Shown: one piece after another, positions 53,096 through 62,661 of the stretch
How positions within the stretch are numbered: the first letter of the stretch is position 1
Layout of the letters: each line of letters opens with the position of its first letter
Origin: Methanosarcina sp. 2.H.T.1A.6
GTDB taxonomy: Archaea > Halobacteriota > Methanosarcinia > Methanosarcinales > Methanosarcinaceae
DNA length: 64,000 nucleotides
Assembly (NCBI RefSeq): GCF_000979455.1
Contig: NZ_JJOY01000038.1
Location: 24,682-88,681, forward strand
Direction of reading: 5' to 3'
The notes under the pieces: generated by a model
The model's database searches: none
What the model saw: only the letters and a program-made list of their open reading frames with translations
Told to the model about the DNA's origin: nothing
Position numbers and translations under genes: made by a program

Positions 53096-53409
53096 TGAAA
53101 GTAACTTGTGGAGAAAAGTGGGGAATCGTACCAGCCTGTGCATGATCTCACAGCCAGGGGCTGTAAAGTAGTTCAAGAATACTATAAGTCAATACAGGTA
53201 TTGGCTTAGTATATTTTATTTTGTGTTACTTCTGATATTTATAATATGCAGAATATGGTTGTAGTCGAGTATTCGTTATATAGTTTCTGGCCAGATCATC
53301 GAACTATCAACGATCAGGAGATAACTTCAGATTCAAAACAGGTATGAAAAACGGATAGTTAGAGAGAATGGCCAGAAAACTTATAAGGAGTTAGATCGAA
53401 GGGATTTAT

Positions 53410-53447
53410 GGAGTTCAGAAGTGCTTTCCAGGTACCGCCCGAACTCC
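53410..53447. other. hairpin upstream of the peptidase gene
   Basis: GGAGTTC (53410-53416) and GAACTCC (53441-53447) form a 7-bp stem with a 24-nt loop about 105 bp before the start codon. It may be a leader structure. Confidence 0.3.
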
Positions 53448-53552
53448 ACAAAACACGCCCTGAAGGCATGAGTTATGTTAGCTTTGTCTGTATTTAAGGC
53501 TTAGCTTGCCTGATCCTGCCTCCTGGGTATAAGATACACAGGAGATTAAAGT

Positions 53553-54761
53553 ATGAACCGTAATAAAATTGGAGTAAGTATACTTGTTTTAGCAACACTG
53601 CTGGTTGGTATGGTGTTAATACCGGCAGTAAGTGCACAGGAAGAAAAAGATTATTCTGTAACTGCTGAGGAAGCTTTTAAGCATGCCAATGCGAACATGA
53701 TAAACTTTATCGCAACTAACACATCAGGATTTGAAAACTGGACAGGAGCATCTATTGATTCCAAACCACTGGAGCTCTACGATCCAACTGGTCAAAAGTT
53801 GTATTATCAATTTTCTGTATTAAAAAATAAAACCCTGATAGGTATAATCGACATTGCTGCAGATAAAAGGCTTGGGCAAACAGTCCAACTTGTTTTATTT
53901 GAGCCAAAACCTTTTGATGCCACTACAGCTATGAATAAATCAAGAGAAATCGCTAAAAATGAATACCCTGAGGGGGAAATCAAATCAACACAGATGGTTG
54001 TATACGATTATCCTATCGTAGGAGCAATGACTATAGTAAAGGACAAGACTACAGGAGTTGAACATCGGATATTTGTGGATGCATACACTCTTGAAAAAGT
54101 AGAAGATAAACCTGCAACTGAAACTGAACCCGGAATATGGTCAATATATGAACAGAGATTGAAGAATGGGATAGACAACAACCTAAGACACTGGCAAAAA
54201 AGTGATGAACTTGCTAAATCTATAGAACAAGCAGCAGTTAATAAGGGGGTTAGTATTAATGCGGCAGTCACTGAAGAAAATATTAAAAAACTCAGTGCCG
54301 ATATAACAAAATCGAGAACTGATGTTGAAGTAGATCTTGGTGCTACTGTATATGCGCAAATAACGAGCTACTACTGTGGTCCAGCAACTGCCAAAATGCT
54401 TACTGAATATTACAATGATGAAAATCCTCACCAAACTACTATATATGAAATGATGAACGGAGTAGCTCCTAACGGGGTTACTAATTCCCAGCAGTTACTT
54501 TATTATCGTTCAAGCAACGGAATGAATAAACCTGATTCATTCAGTACAACCACTGTATCTTTTGCTGGAGCTATGAATGAAATTAACAATGGTGGACCCT
54601 TCAAGAGTGGAGTTCCAGGTCATGCTCGAATGTGTCGTGGATACAAAATAAGTGGTTCGAATGAATATTTGCGTATAGGTGACCCTAATCCCATATATTT
54701 CTGTGTACCTTATTGGGAAGCATTCGGTTCTGAAGATGACCGTATATATGTGAGGAGTTAA
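53553..54761 (+). CDS. secreted C39-like cysteine peptidase
   Basis: 402 residues. Signal peptide 1-28 ending VSA. Residues ~30-270 form a propeptide-like region (two β-rich halves 'YYQFSVLKNKTLIGIIDIAADK...'). The C-terminal domain has Cys in 'SYYCGPATAKML' (~274), His in 'VPGHARM' (~350) and Asp in 'IGDPNP' (~376), the C39/papain-like triad. Probably an extracellular protease or toxin-processing enzyme. ATG 53553 follows CAGGAGATTAAAGT. Confidence 0.82.
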   Translation: MNRNKIGVSILVLATLLVGMVLIPAVSAQEEKDYSVTAEEAFKHANANMINFIATNTSGFENWTGASIDSKPLELYDPTGQKLYYQFSVLKNKTLIGIIDIAADKRLGQTVQLVLFEPKPFDATTAMNKSREIAKNEYPEGEIKSTQMVVYDYPIVGAMTIVKDKTTGVEHRIFVDAYTLEKVEDKPATETEPGIWSIYEQRLKNGIDNNLRHWQKSDELAKSIEQAAVNKGVSINAAVTEENIKKLSADITKSRTDVEVDLGATVYAQITSYYCGPATAKMLTEYYNDENPHQTTIYEMMNGVAPNGVTNSQQLLYYRSSNGMNKPDSFSTTTVSFAGAMNEINNGGPFKSGVPGHARMCRGYKISGSNEYLRIGDPNPIYFCVPYWEAFGSEDDRIYVRS

Positions 54762-54777
54762 AACTCCTCATTTTTTT
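54751..54777 (+). terminator. perfect hairpin plus T-tract overlapping the peptidase stop codon
   Basis: TGAGGAGTT-AA-AACTCCTCA (54751-54770) then seven T. The stop codon TAA lies within the loop-stem. Looks like an intrinsic terminator, yet the next gene begins only 18 bp later, so it may attenuate rather than end transcription. Confidence 0.65.
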
Positions 54778-54787
54778 GGTGATTGAT

Positions 54788-55324
54788 GTGAATAAAATTA
54801 GCAAAGTAGTAGTTGTTTTTATTGCTCTTCTAACCTTCTTAGCACTGATGATTCAATCTCAAGAAGTTAAAATAGCTGGTTTATTTATTCAATTTGAAAA
54901 TGAAACTAGTGAGGCGGAAGTTAAAGCCATTCTTGAAAATTACGACATACCCGTGAATTATACCATAGACTATAATTCTAATATTGGGCGAGGAATGTAC
55001 TACATAGAAGTTGATGAAGATAAAATATATGAATTAAGGAAAGATGAAAACTGGACTTCTGTAGTTGAAATCAAAAAAGGAAATTATAACATAATTATGT
55101 TATCTGAAGAATTTGTTCCAGATGAAAATGTTCTCGCAATGCTGGAAAAAAATAACCTTCAGTTGAAAAAGGCTGTTGTGTGTTATATCCATTTTGGAGT
55201 TGGACCAGCGGACTGGGTTGTGGGAAAGAATTGTATTCTGGAAAAGGATGCAATAAGGATCAAAAATGAGCTTGAAACAAATGAGAAAATTTTGATTGTA
55301 GGCCTGGATGATATTGAAGGGTAA
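54788..55324 (+). CDS. UPF0228 family protein
   Basis: 178 residues from GTG 54788, after GGTGAT (the TTG at 54776 is in frame, inside the terminator's T-tract, and less likely). Signal-anchor helix at ~5-22 ('VVVVFIALLTFLALMI') then an extracellular β-α domain: 'IQFENETSEAEVKAILENYDIPVNYTI', 'YYIEVDEDKIYELRKDENWTSVVEI'. UPF0228 is practically Methanosarcina-specific and has no known function; the fold pattern resembles the peptidase-inhibitor I9 propeptide. It follows the C39-like peptidase gene directly. Confidence 0.8.
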   Translation: MNKISKVVVVFIALLTFLALMIQSQEVKIAGLFIQFENETSEAEVKAILENYDIPVNYTIDYNSNIGRGMYYIEVDEDKIYELRKDENWTSVVEIKKGNYNIIMLSEEFVPDENVLAMLEKNNLQLKKAVVCYIHFGVGPADWVVGKNCILEKDAIRIKNELETNEKILIVGLDDIEG

Positions 55325-55338
55325 TACTCCAAGCTTCG

Positions 55339-55390
55339 TCATTGGGAAGCTTGGCTTGCCAATATGGGAGTGGAAGTTCAAAAAGAAGTT
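55339..55390 (+). pseudogene. relic of a propeller-protein C-terminal anchor
   Basis: 'CATTGGGAAGCTTGGCTTGCC...' aligns with the LGSL-CLYGGWKL-coding 3' end of the YVTN genes at 56868 and 58618. Nothing upstream of it matches a gene. It marks a third, deleted copy of this surface-protein family. Confidence 0.6.
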
Positions 55391-55602
55391 ACAGTGTATT
55401 GGATAAGCAAAAGTCGTTGGAAAAGTATATGCATTTAGATTCTGGTTCGAAATAAAAATAATTGAAGTCTCTGATTCAAAAATCAACCGTATATAAGTGG
55501 GATTTATGCTCCCCTCATTTTTTAAGTACTGGTATGAATAGAATCTATGAGGCAGTCGATGATGTTGTTGCTTTTTAATAAGTCCATAAGTTGGGATTTG
55601 AA

Positions 55603-56922
55603 ATGGAAGAAATAACATTTGATAAAACATATCGAGAGCATACTCTCATAAAAGTTTTGGGAATGACAGCACTTACGATTTTAATATTCGCTGGTGTAGC
55701 AGGTGCGGCTCCATTTGCATATGTGACAAATCTGGGAGATTATGATCAGAGAGGTTATTATTACGATACGAATTATAATGGTACTCTTCCTACTCATAAT
55801 GTCGCTGTAATTGACACAGCAACTAACAATGTTACAGTTAGAGTGCCTGTAGAAGGCTGGCCTAGAGATATTGCAGTCAACCCTGCAGGAACAAAGGTAT
55901 ATGTGGCAACTCCAGCAGGACTCGATCCAACTATCTCGGTAATTGACATAGCGACAAATACGGTTAGTGATACAGTGAATGTAGGAGGTTATCCTATGCA
56001 AGTTGCAGTCAACCCCGCAGGAACAAAAATTTATGTGACGGACCGTGATAGCACCAATATCTCTGTAATTGACACAGCTACAAATACTTTAATGGAACAG
56101 ATTAATGTGGGGATGATTACTCGTAATGTTGTCATTAGTCCTGACGAAAAAAAAATTTATGTTACGAACACTTTCAACAATACTACTTCTGTAATTGACG
56201 CAATTACAAACAAAGTTACAACCACTATATCTGTAGGAGACAGTCCTTATGAAGTTGCAATTGCTCCTGATGGAAATAAGGTTTATGTGGTTAATTCAGG
56301 CAGCAACAATATTTCTGTAATTGACACAGCTACAAACAATGTTACAGGAACTGTACCTGTAGGGAATGGGCCTGGTGACATTGCAGTCAGTCCCGATGGA
56401 AAAAAGGCATACGTGACAATTTCTGGTAAATACTATGATCCCGGTAACACTGTTTCTGTAATTGACACAGTAAATAACATTGTTACAGCCACAGTTCCTG
56501 TAGGAATTACTCCTTCAGGAGTTGCAGTTACCCCAGATGGAAAAAAGGTATATGTGACAAACGCCAGAAGTGACAATGTATCCGTAATTGACACAGACAC
56601 AGACACTGTTACGGCTACGGTGAATGCAGGAGTCCACCCTACTAATGTTGTAATTGTGCCTCTTAAGGATTCCAATATGACTGCCAAAAGTACAGGGACA
56701 AACTCCAATGCAACTGAAAATTCAGAAATTGAAAAAACTAATTTATCCTCCTATGAAAAAAATGCTGTCGAACTAAATAATTCAAACAATAATAATTCTG
56801 AATCTAATAATGGTAGTAGCTCAGGTGGAAATGAATCAAGTAAAAATAACTCTACTCCAGGTTTTGGATTATTGGGAAGCTTGATCTGCCTGTATGGTGG
56901 ATGGAAACTCAGGAAGAAGTAA
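55603..56922 (+). CDS. YVTN β-propeller surface protein (first copy)
   Basis: 439 residues from ATG 55603 (frame open from TTG 55591). Signal helix ~15-36 ('LGMTALTILIFAGVAGAA'). Then about seven blades of the 'V-IDT-TN-V-ATV-VG--P-GVAV-PDGKKVYVTN' type. C-terminus: Asn/Ser-rich stalk and TPGFGLLGSLICLYGGWKL, a PGF-CTERM-type sorting helix with basic end (archaeosortase substrate). Expected to be exposed on the cell surface, possibly in adhesion. It is next to a paralog with the same layout. Confidence 0.88.
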   Translation: MEEITFDKTYREHTLIKVLGMTALTILIFAGVAGAAPFAYVTNLGDYDQRGYYYDTNYNGTLPTHNVAVIDTATNNVTVRVPVEGWPRDIAVNPAGTKVYVATPAGLDPTISVIDIATNTVSDTVNVGGYPMQVAVNPAGTKIYVTDRDSTNISVIDTATNTLMEQINVGMITRNVVISPDEKKIYVTNTFNNTTSVIDAITNKVTTTISVGDSPYEVAIAPDGNKVYVVNSGSNNISVIDTATNNVTGTVPVGNGPGDIAVSPDGKKAYVTISGKYYDPGNTVSVIDTVNNIVTATVPVGITPSGVAVTPDGKKVYVTNARSDNVSVIDTDTDTVTATVNAGVHPTNVVIVPLKDSNMTAKSTGTNSNATENSEIEKTNLSSYEKNAVELNNSNNNNSESNNGSSSGGNESSKNNSTPGFGLLGSLICLYGGWKLRKK

Positions 56923-57336
56923 TAAAGGACCTGGATAACCCGGAATTATTGGCATTAATGATCCAATGACTGGTGGGTCGAATGGTACACCAAAAATTGA
57001 ATTCACCACCAGTCAAGAAAAAAACGTATATATAAACCAAACTTCCTCAAAGAAGTTCGAGAAATCTCTGAAACAGTTGCATATACACTTTATATATAAC
57101 CAGTCAAAAAGTAGGGTTTATCAAAATTCTCGCCACATTTCAATATATTTGCTAAAATTTAGATACAAAATACTAATTAGGCAGTAAATAATATTTTCTC
57201 CTGAAATTTTTTGTCTTGTAGCTCGTTTGTTTTATCCTGAAGTTGACTTAAATTAACGAAGATTTTTAGAAATATATCTTAGTCCAATTTTTTAATAGTG
57301 GCACTGGTATAAAAGGCAAACATTGCTTGGGGATAA
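56923..57336. other. AT-rich spacer between paralogs
   Basis: No gene is supported. A TATA-like run near 57290-57310 and TTGGGGAT before the next start are the visible signals. Confidence 0.4.
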
Positions 57337-58671
57337 ATGATGAAAAATAAAAGTATATCAACAATACCGATTGACACTTTTTCTATTACAATTCCATCTG
57401 TAGTGATGTCTAATAAAGCACGCAGAAAAAATACTCTCATAAGAGTTTTAGGAATAACTGCACTTATGATTTTAATACTGATGGGTGTCGTAGGTGCAGC
57501 TCCATTTGCCTACATTACTAACTACGACAGTAATAATCTCTCTGTAATTGACACAGCCACAAATAAGATTACAGCCACAGTAGATGTAGGAGAACATCCC
57601 TCGGGAGTTGCAATCAGTCTGGATGAAACAAAGGCATATGTTGTGAACTCACGTAGCAACACTGTATCTGTAATTAACACCACCAAAAATAAAGTTATAG
57701 CCACAGTGAAAGTAGGAACCTATCCTCAAAAAATTGCAGTAAGTCCAGATGGGACAAAGGCATACGTGACGAGTTTCAGCAACAACACTGTTTCTGTAAT
57801 TGACACAGCCACAAATAAGATTACAGCCACAGTGCCTGTAGGAAACTTTCCTTTCGGAGTTGCCGTTAGCCCGGATGGGAAAAAGGTATATGTGGCGAAT
57901 TCTGGCGGTTACTCAACTAACTTTACAGGTACAGTCTCTGTAATTGACACAACCGCAAACACTGTTGCAGCCACGATACCTACAGGAAACAATTCACTTG
58001 GGGTTGCAATCAGTCCGGATGGGAAAAAGGTATATGTGGCGAATATGGCAAGCAGCAGTATTTCTATAATAGATACAATTTCAAATGCTGTTGTAAGTAC
58101 GGTTAAAACAGGAAGAAATCCTAAGGGAGTAGCGGTAAGTCCGGATGGAAAAAAGGTATACGTAGCGATAAATCCCATCACTTCACTTACAGGTGCTGTT
58201 GATATTATTGATACAGCCACAAACAAGGTCACAGCCACTGTGCCTGTAGGAAAGGCACCTTGTGGAATTGAAGTTACCCAAGACGGAACAAAGGTATATG
58301 TGGTGAATTATGCGAGCCACACTGTTTCGGTAATTGACACAACCACAAACACGGTTATAGACACAGTAACAGTAGGAATATATCCTACAGGAGTTGCTAT
58401 TGGGCCCTCTGTAGATTCCAATATAACTAATCAAAGCGCAAAGGCTACCTCTAACGCAACTGAAGGTACAGAAGTTAAAGAAACTAACTTATCATCCTCA
58501 GAAGAAAAAAACGCTGTCGAACTAAATAATTCAAACAATAATATTTTTGAATCCGATAACGGTAATCGCTCAGGTGAAAATGAATCGAGCAAAAATAACT
58601 CTACTCCAGGCTTTGGATTATTGGGAAGCTTGACCTGCCTGTATGGTAGATGGAAACTCAAGAAAAAGTGA
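57337..58671 (+). CDS. YVTN β-propeller surface protein (second copy)
   Basis: 444 residues. An extra N-terminal ~30 residues precede the signal helix (~35-55). The blades are more regular than in the first copy ('NNTVSVIDTATNKITATVPVGNFPFGVAVSPDGKKVYVANSGG'), and the C-terminal stalk plus 'TPGFGLLGSLTCLYGRWKLKKK' match the first copy almost exactly. That points to recent conversion of the 3' ends. Expected surface-anchored. Confidence 0.88.
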   Translation: MMKNKSISTIPIDTFSITIPSVVMSNKARRKNTLIRVLGITALMILILMGVVGAAPFAYITNYDSNNLSVIDTATNKITATVDVGEHPSGVAISLDETKAYVVNSRSNTVSVINTTKNKVIATVKVGTYPQKIAVSPDGTKAYVTSFSNNTVSVIDTATNKITATVPVGNFPFGVAVSPDGKKVYVANSGGYSTNFTGTVSVIDTTANTVAATIPTGNNSLGVAISPDGKKVYVANMASSSISIIDTISNAVVSTVKTGRNPKGVAVSPDGKKVYVAINPITSLTGAVDIIDTATNKVTATVPVGKAPCGIEVTQDGTKVYVVNYASHTVSVIDTTTNTVIDTVTVGIYPTGVAIGPSVDSNITNQSAKATSNATEGTEVKETNLSSSEEKNAVELNNSNNNIFESDNGNRSGENESSKNNSTPGFGLLGSLTCLYGRWKLKKK

Positions 58672-58800
58672 TGCAGGATTGGATAATCAGATTGCAGGTT
58701 TTTTAATTAAACAACGTGACTGAGAGGAAAATTTGTAATTAATATCATTGCCCGGATCGAATAAGTTACCCTCTATTACTAATTTTTTATCCCGTTTAAA

Positions 58801-58875
58801 TTGTCCGGATCTCAGGATGGATGGACAACAGTAAATGGTCAGCTTTTTACAGGAGAAGGAACGTACGAGGTATAA
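58801..58875 (+). pseudogene. short relic reading LSGSQDGWTTVNGQLFTGEG
   Basis: A 25-codon stretch ending in TAA that looks protein-like, with no start or ribosome site. It sits in the 58672-59418 gap, which otherwise shows no gene. Low confidence; could be chance. Confidence 0.25.
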
Positions 58876-59418
58876 TATGAAATCCCACCCATTAAAACCG
58901 GTGGTTTCCTGATTAATTACCTGTTGTTCTTATTACATACAAGTATACCATAATTAATCCTAATGCTTTACTTGCTGAATTTACTCAACAAGTTTCAGAA
59001 CACATAGTATTCTTTTTATTGGATTTTTTACATATCATGCTATTCTGACTTCAAAACATCTTAACATTTGCTATTTTTGATTAGCCCTGGTGTGGTCTTG
59101 CAAAACCGCTTGATGCGGAAAATCGTCTATATGCGGATTTGTGGGTGGTGCTGTGGGTGCTATGCAGCAGCCTCAAAATGAGATATATCGCCCAATTGAT
59201 GGTGAACAACTAAGCATATATTAAAATCCTGAACGTACTCGTTTTGAAATCAATATAGTAAAACCACATTTATTTATACTGTGTTCCATAAATATAATAA
59301 TGTTTTTAAGTAAAACCAAACAACTGCGCCTATAATAGTCGGACGAATATAAATGGGTATTTATTTATAGCCTGCCAAATAAATTAACTGTATAGGTAAA
59401 ATTTAGGAGGTTTTGGGC

Positions 59419-60471
59419 ATGGATATAGATGCCGTAGACAAGCTGGTTTTTCATGTAATCGAAAAGGTTGCAGAAGATGAATGTGATCTCGATGAGGTCG
59501 TTGAGTTTGTCATTTCTTTTTCACGTGAGCACTCGCTTTTGACAGAGACTCTGCTGAAACTCTCCTTTATTTTCGGCAACGATAAGATGTACAGGGAAAA
59601 GTATGCATTTTCCAGGGCATGCGCGTTACTTTTATCAGGGAAAATGCGGGAAGAAGCCCACATGGAGGCGGGGAAAACAGCTTCTTTGCTGGGGCTTGGG
59701 GACCTTGCTGCCAGGGAATTTGAAGAAGTGCTTGAGGAAAACCCGGAAAATATAGAAGCTCTCTGCGGATACGGAGCTATGCTAGCCGAGCTCGGGAAAC
59801 TTGATGCTGCAAAAGTCCAGTATGAAAGAGCTCTTGAAATCCACCCTTTCCATGTCGATACGCTCTGCAATTACGGATGCCTGCTTTACAGGCTCAAGGA
59901 CCTGGACGGCGCTGAAGAAGCGTACAAAAAAGCCCTTCTCCTTGACCCGAGGCATGTGGGAGCTCACTGCGGGTATGGAATCTTGCTTTACAAATGCGGG
60001 CAAAAAACCGAAGCTAACTACCATTATATCCGGGCGCTTGAACTTGATCCCGGGCATGTGGAGTCCAATTTCCGCTATGCCCGCCTCCTTAAAGAAAAAG
60101 GGGAGCCCCTGGAAGCTGAAGCTCACTACATAGAAGCCCTCAAAGCAGACCCGGAAAGCCCGAAGCTCCACCTGTTCTATGCCCGTCTGCTTGCAGACCA
60201 TGGAATTATTCATGGGGCAAGGGTACACTTCAGGTATGCCCTTAAAATTGACCCCGGGGATGTGGAAACTCACTGTGAATATGCAAAGCTGCTTGCCCGG
60301 TTCGGGCACAGGCACGAAGCCGAGGTCCAGTACAAAAAAGCCCTTGAACTCGATCCCGGACATTTCGGGAGCCTTTGCGGATACGGAGATCTGCTGAAAG
60401 AAAAAGGGCAGTACGCAGAAGCCGAAGAAATCTACAGGCAGGCAGAATATTCCAGACAGAGTTTCTGGTAA
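59419..60471 (+). CDS. TPR protein, paralog of the 50031 gene
   Basis: 350 residues from ATG 59419, 8 nt after AGGAGG (TTG 59413 also in frame). N-terminal ~90 residues (MDIDAVDKLVFHVI...) then eight TPRs with 'HVDTLCNYGCLLYRLKDLDGAEEAYKKALLLDPRH' and similar phrases. Same architecture and start as the gene at 50031, so a duplicated scaffold pair. Partners unknown. Confidence 0.9.
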   Translation: MDIDAVDKLVFHVIEKVAEDECDLDEVVEFVISFSREHSLLTETLLKLSFIFGNDKMYREKYAFSRACALLLSGKMREEAHMEAGKTASLLGLGDLAAREFEEVLEENPENIEALCGYGAMLAELGKLDAAKVQYERALEIHPFHVDTLCNYGCLLYRLKDLDGAEEAYKKALLLDPRHVGAHCGYGILLYKCGQKTEANYHYIRALELDPGHVESNFRYARLLKEKGEPLEAEAHYIEALKADPESPKLHLFYARLLADHGIIHGARVHFRYALKIDPGDVETHCEYAKLLARFGHRHEAEVQYKKALELDPGHFGSLCGYGDLLKEKGQYAEAEEIYRQAEYSRQSFW

Positions 60472-60510
60472 TTAATTAATGAATCTTGCCTGCTCAGTCA
60501 AGTACAATTT

Positions 60511-60606
60511 CAGGTTCGTGGAGCCTCAGGTTAGTAGAGCTTCAGATTAGTAGAGCCTCAGGTTAGTAGAGCTTCAGATTAGTAGAGTTTCAGATTAGTA
60601 GAGCCC
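60511..60606. repeat. six tandem 16-bp repeats
   Basis: CAGGTTAGTAGAGCTT-type units at 60511, 60527, 60543, 60559, 60575 and 60591; the A/G at unit position 4 and the terminal CT/TT partly alternate. Lies between the TPR gene and the converging DUF434 gene. Confidence 0.9.
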
Positions 60607-60610
60607 TAAT

Positions 60611-61312
60611 TTAATACAGCCTCACAGGCTCAATTCCTATTTTTTCCATGAGGCAAGCCGGAATATCAAGTACCTGAAGGACTGAGTCAATTACGATTCC
60701 GTCGGAGGTTGCTACAACGAGGTTATTTTTGGAATTTCTGCCTTCGGTTTTCAGGTCGAAATCCGTAGTTTTTGAGGTACGAGCCTCGCCCGAAATCCCA
60801 TGTTCTTTGAGTTTGTAGCGGATAAAGCCGGCAAGTTCTCCGCTTCGGCTGATCTGGGCATCAAGCAGGAAGGTTACTGACTTCGGGCGAGCTTCTGATA
60901 AAAATTCAAGAACAGAATCCAGAGCCTCCTCGATATCTTCAGCCTGGCGTGCCTTGCTAAAGTAATAGCGGGTGTCCCTGATATATCCGTCGTCGCAGAA
61001 CCACATAGGTTCGTTTTTCAGCAGGCTGTCCACGCTGAGGAGGACATTGTACCCGTCAAGGAGGAGGTCCCTATCTTTTATATCGTCGCAGGTTATTTTT
61101 TTCCTGACTCTGGATACGACTTTATCCGGGGGCATAATCACCCTTGTGAGAATATTTCGTTCCTTGACACTGAGCTGAGAGTGGTCAGCCACGAAGCGGA
61201 TGGTTGCAAATTTAGGATAACCCCAGCGCAGAATGCTTCTGATGTCTCTGGCGGGCTTCAGCAGTTTTTCTTTCAGGTAGGGTCCGGAAAAAGCAGCAGA
61301 ACTCTCTTGCAT
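60611..61312 (-). CDS. DUF434 domain protein (PIN-like)
   Basis: 233 residues. 'KDRDLLLDGYNVLLSVDSLL', 'DSVLEFLSEARPKSVTFLLDAQISRSGEL' and 'NLVVATSDGIVIDSVLQ' fit COG2454 (DUF434 plus a PIN-like nuclease fold with Asp residues). A nuclease activity is possible from the acidic residues but unproven. ATG 61312 follows GGAGAAATT. Divergent from the alanine dehydrogenase gene. Confidence 0.85.
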   Translation of the reverse strand: MQESSAAFSGPYLKEKLLKPARDIRSILRWGYPKFATIRFVADHSQLSVKERNILTRVIMPPDKVVSRVRKKITCDDIKDRDLLLDGYNVLLSVDSLLKNEPMWFCDDGYIRDTRYYFSKARQAEDIEEALDSVLEFLSEARPKSVTFLLDAQISRSGELAGFIRYKLKEHGISGEARTSKTTDFDLKTEGRNSKNNLVVATSDGIVIDSVLQVLDIPACLMEKIGIEPVRLY

Positions 61313-61538
61313 AATTTCTCCTTTAAGGAAGGAAGTTCTTTAAATGAGTGAAGATATATGTTATATATACATATTTGCGCGAATAAAAATAGCAATTTGT
61401 GCTGTCTGGCAATCGATGTGACTGTTTGCTTGCCGGTTTTTATTCCGGTTTTATTCGAGATAAGCTTGGTTTTCAGCCGGAAGCCAGCTTATGGTTCGGA
61501 TGTGAGAAAGGTCTATGGCTCCGGTGGAGGGTTCTGTT

Positions 61539-62519
61539 ATGGAAGTTTTGTGGCTGTCTCAGGAAGAGGTAAAAAGCGTTGTGGATATGCATTCTGATAT
61601 GCAGGTAGTGGAAAGAGCTTTTAGACAGCATGGGCTTGGCAAGGTGCAGATGCCCCCAAAATCCTATCTTTACTATACAGCTTACAACGGTGACCTGAGG
61701 ACAATGCCTGCATATCTTGAAGAAGAGGACATTACAGGCGTAAAAATCGTAAACGTCCATCCCGGAAACCCCACGCTCGGCCTTCCTACAGTAATGGCGC
61801 TAATTATTCTCATTTCCCCAGAAACCGGAGCCCCTGTGGCAATTATGGACGGGACTTACCTTACCGACATCCGGACAGGAGCAGCCGGAGGTATTGCTGC
61901 AAAATACCTTGCAAGAAAGGACTCTAAAATTATCGGCCTTGTAGGCGCGGGAAACCAGGCAAGGACGCAGCTTGAAGCCCTCTGTGAAGTTTTTGAGCCC
62001 GAAACTGTGAAAATCAGTTCCAGGACAAAAGAAAGCTGTGAACAATTTATAAGGGAAATGGCAGACTTCGTGCCCTGTGAAATCCTTTATGAGGAAAGCA
62101 TTGAAAAGGTATGCGACTGCGATATCCTTGTCACGACAACTCCTACCCGAAAACCAATCGTAAAAGCCAGCTGGATTAAAGAAGGGACCCATATAAACGC
62201 AATAGGCGCAGATGCGGTAGGAAAAGAAGAACTAGACCCCGAACTCCTCCTCCGCTCCAAGATCATTGTCGATGATATGGTACAGGCGCTCCACTCAGGG
62301 GAAGTAAACGTGCCCCTTTCAAAGCACTACATCTCGGAAAATGATATTCACGCCCAGCTTGGAGAAGTTATCGCCGGACTCAAACCCGGCAGGACAAGTG
62401 AAGAGGAGATTACGATCTTTGATTCCACAGGGCTTGCGATTCAGGACGTCGCAACTGCGCACATGGTTTATGAGAGGGCTGTCCGGGAAGGGCTTGGCAG
62501 ACAGGTCCGGATGTTCTGA
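61539..62519 (+). CDS. ala: ornithine cyclodeaminase / alanine dehydrogenase family
   Basis: 326 residues from ATG 61539 (after GGAGGGTTCTGTT); an in-frame ATG 61515 adds 8 residues. 'MPPKSYLYY' substrate-binding region, 'GVKIVNVHPGNPTLGLPTV', 'GTYLTDIRTGAAGGIAAKYLA', NAD site 'IGLVGAGNQARTQLEAL' and 'DSTGLAIQDVATAHMVY'. Archaeal relatives such as AF1665 are alanine dehydrogenases; others convert ornithine to proline. Either reaction is possible. Confidence 0.88.
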   Translation: MEVLWLSQEEVKSVVDMHSDMQVVERAFRQHGLGKVQMPPKSYLYYTAYNGDLRTMPAYLEEEDITGVKIVNVHPGNPTLGLPTVMALIILISPETGAPVAIMDGTYLTDIRTGAAGGIAAKYLARKDSKIIGLVGAGNQARTQLEALCEVFEPETVKISSRTKESCEQFIREMADFVPCEILYEESIEKVCDCDILVTTTPTRKPIVKASWIKEGTHINAIGADAVGKEELDPELLLRSKIIVDDMVQALHSGEVNVPLSKHYISENDIHAQLGEVIAGLKPGRTSEEEITIFDSTGLAIQDVATAHMVYERAVREGLGRQVRMF

Positions 62520-62661
62520 AACCTGTTTACTATTTCCTTTTCTACTTCTTACGGTTTTACTCTTTTTCGATTTTCGATTTTCTACTTCTTACGGTTTTAC
62601 TCTTATTCGAGTTTCTACTTTCTGTCTCTACACTTTTTTCAATTGTTCTATTTTTTCGGTA

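Noticed and set aside
59100-59222. Decayed ORF reading GGAVGAMQQPQNEIYRPID
   Set aside because: It needs a frameshift to extend and matches nothing I recognise, so it was not annotated.
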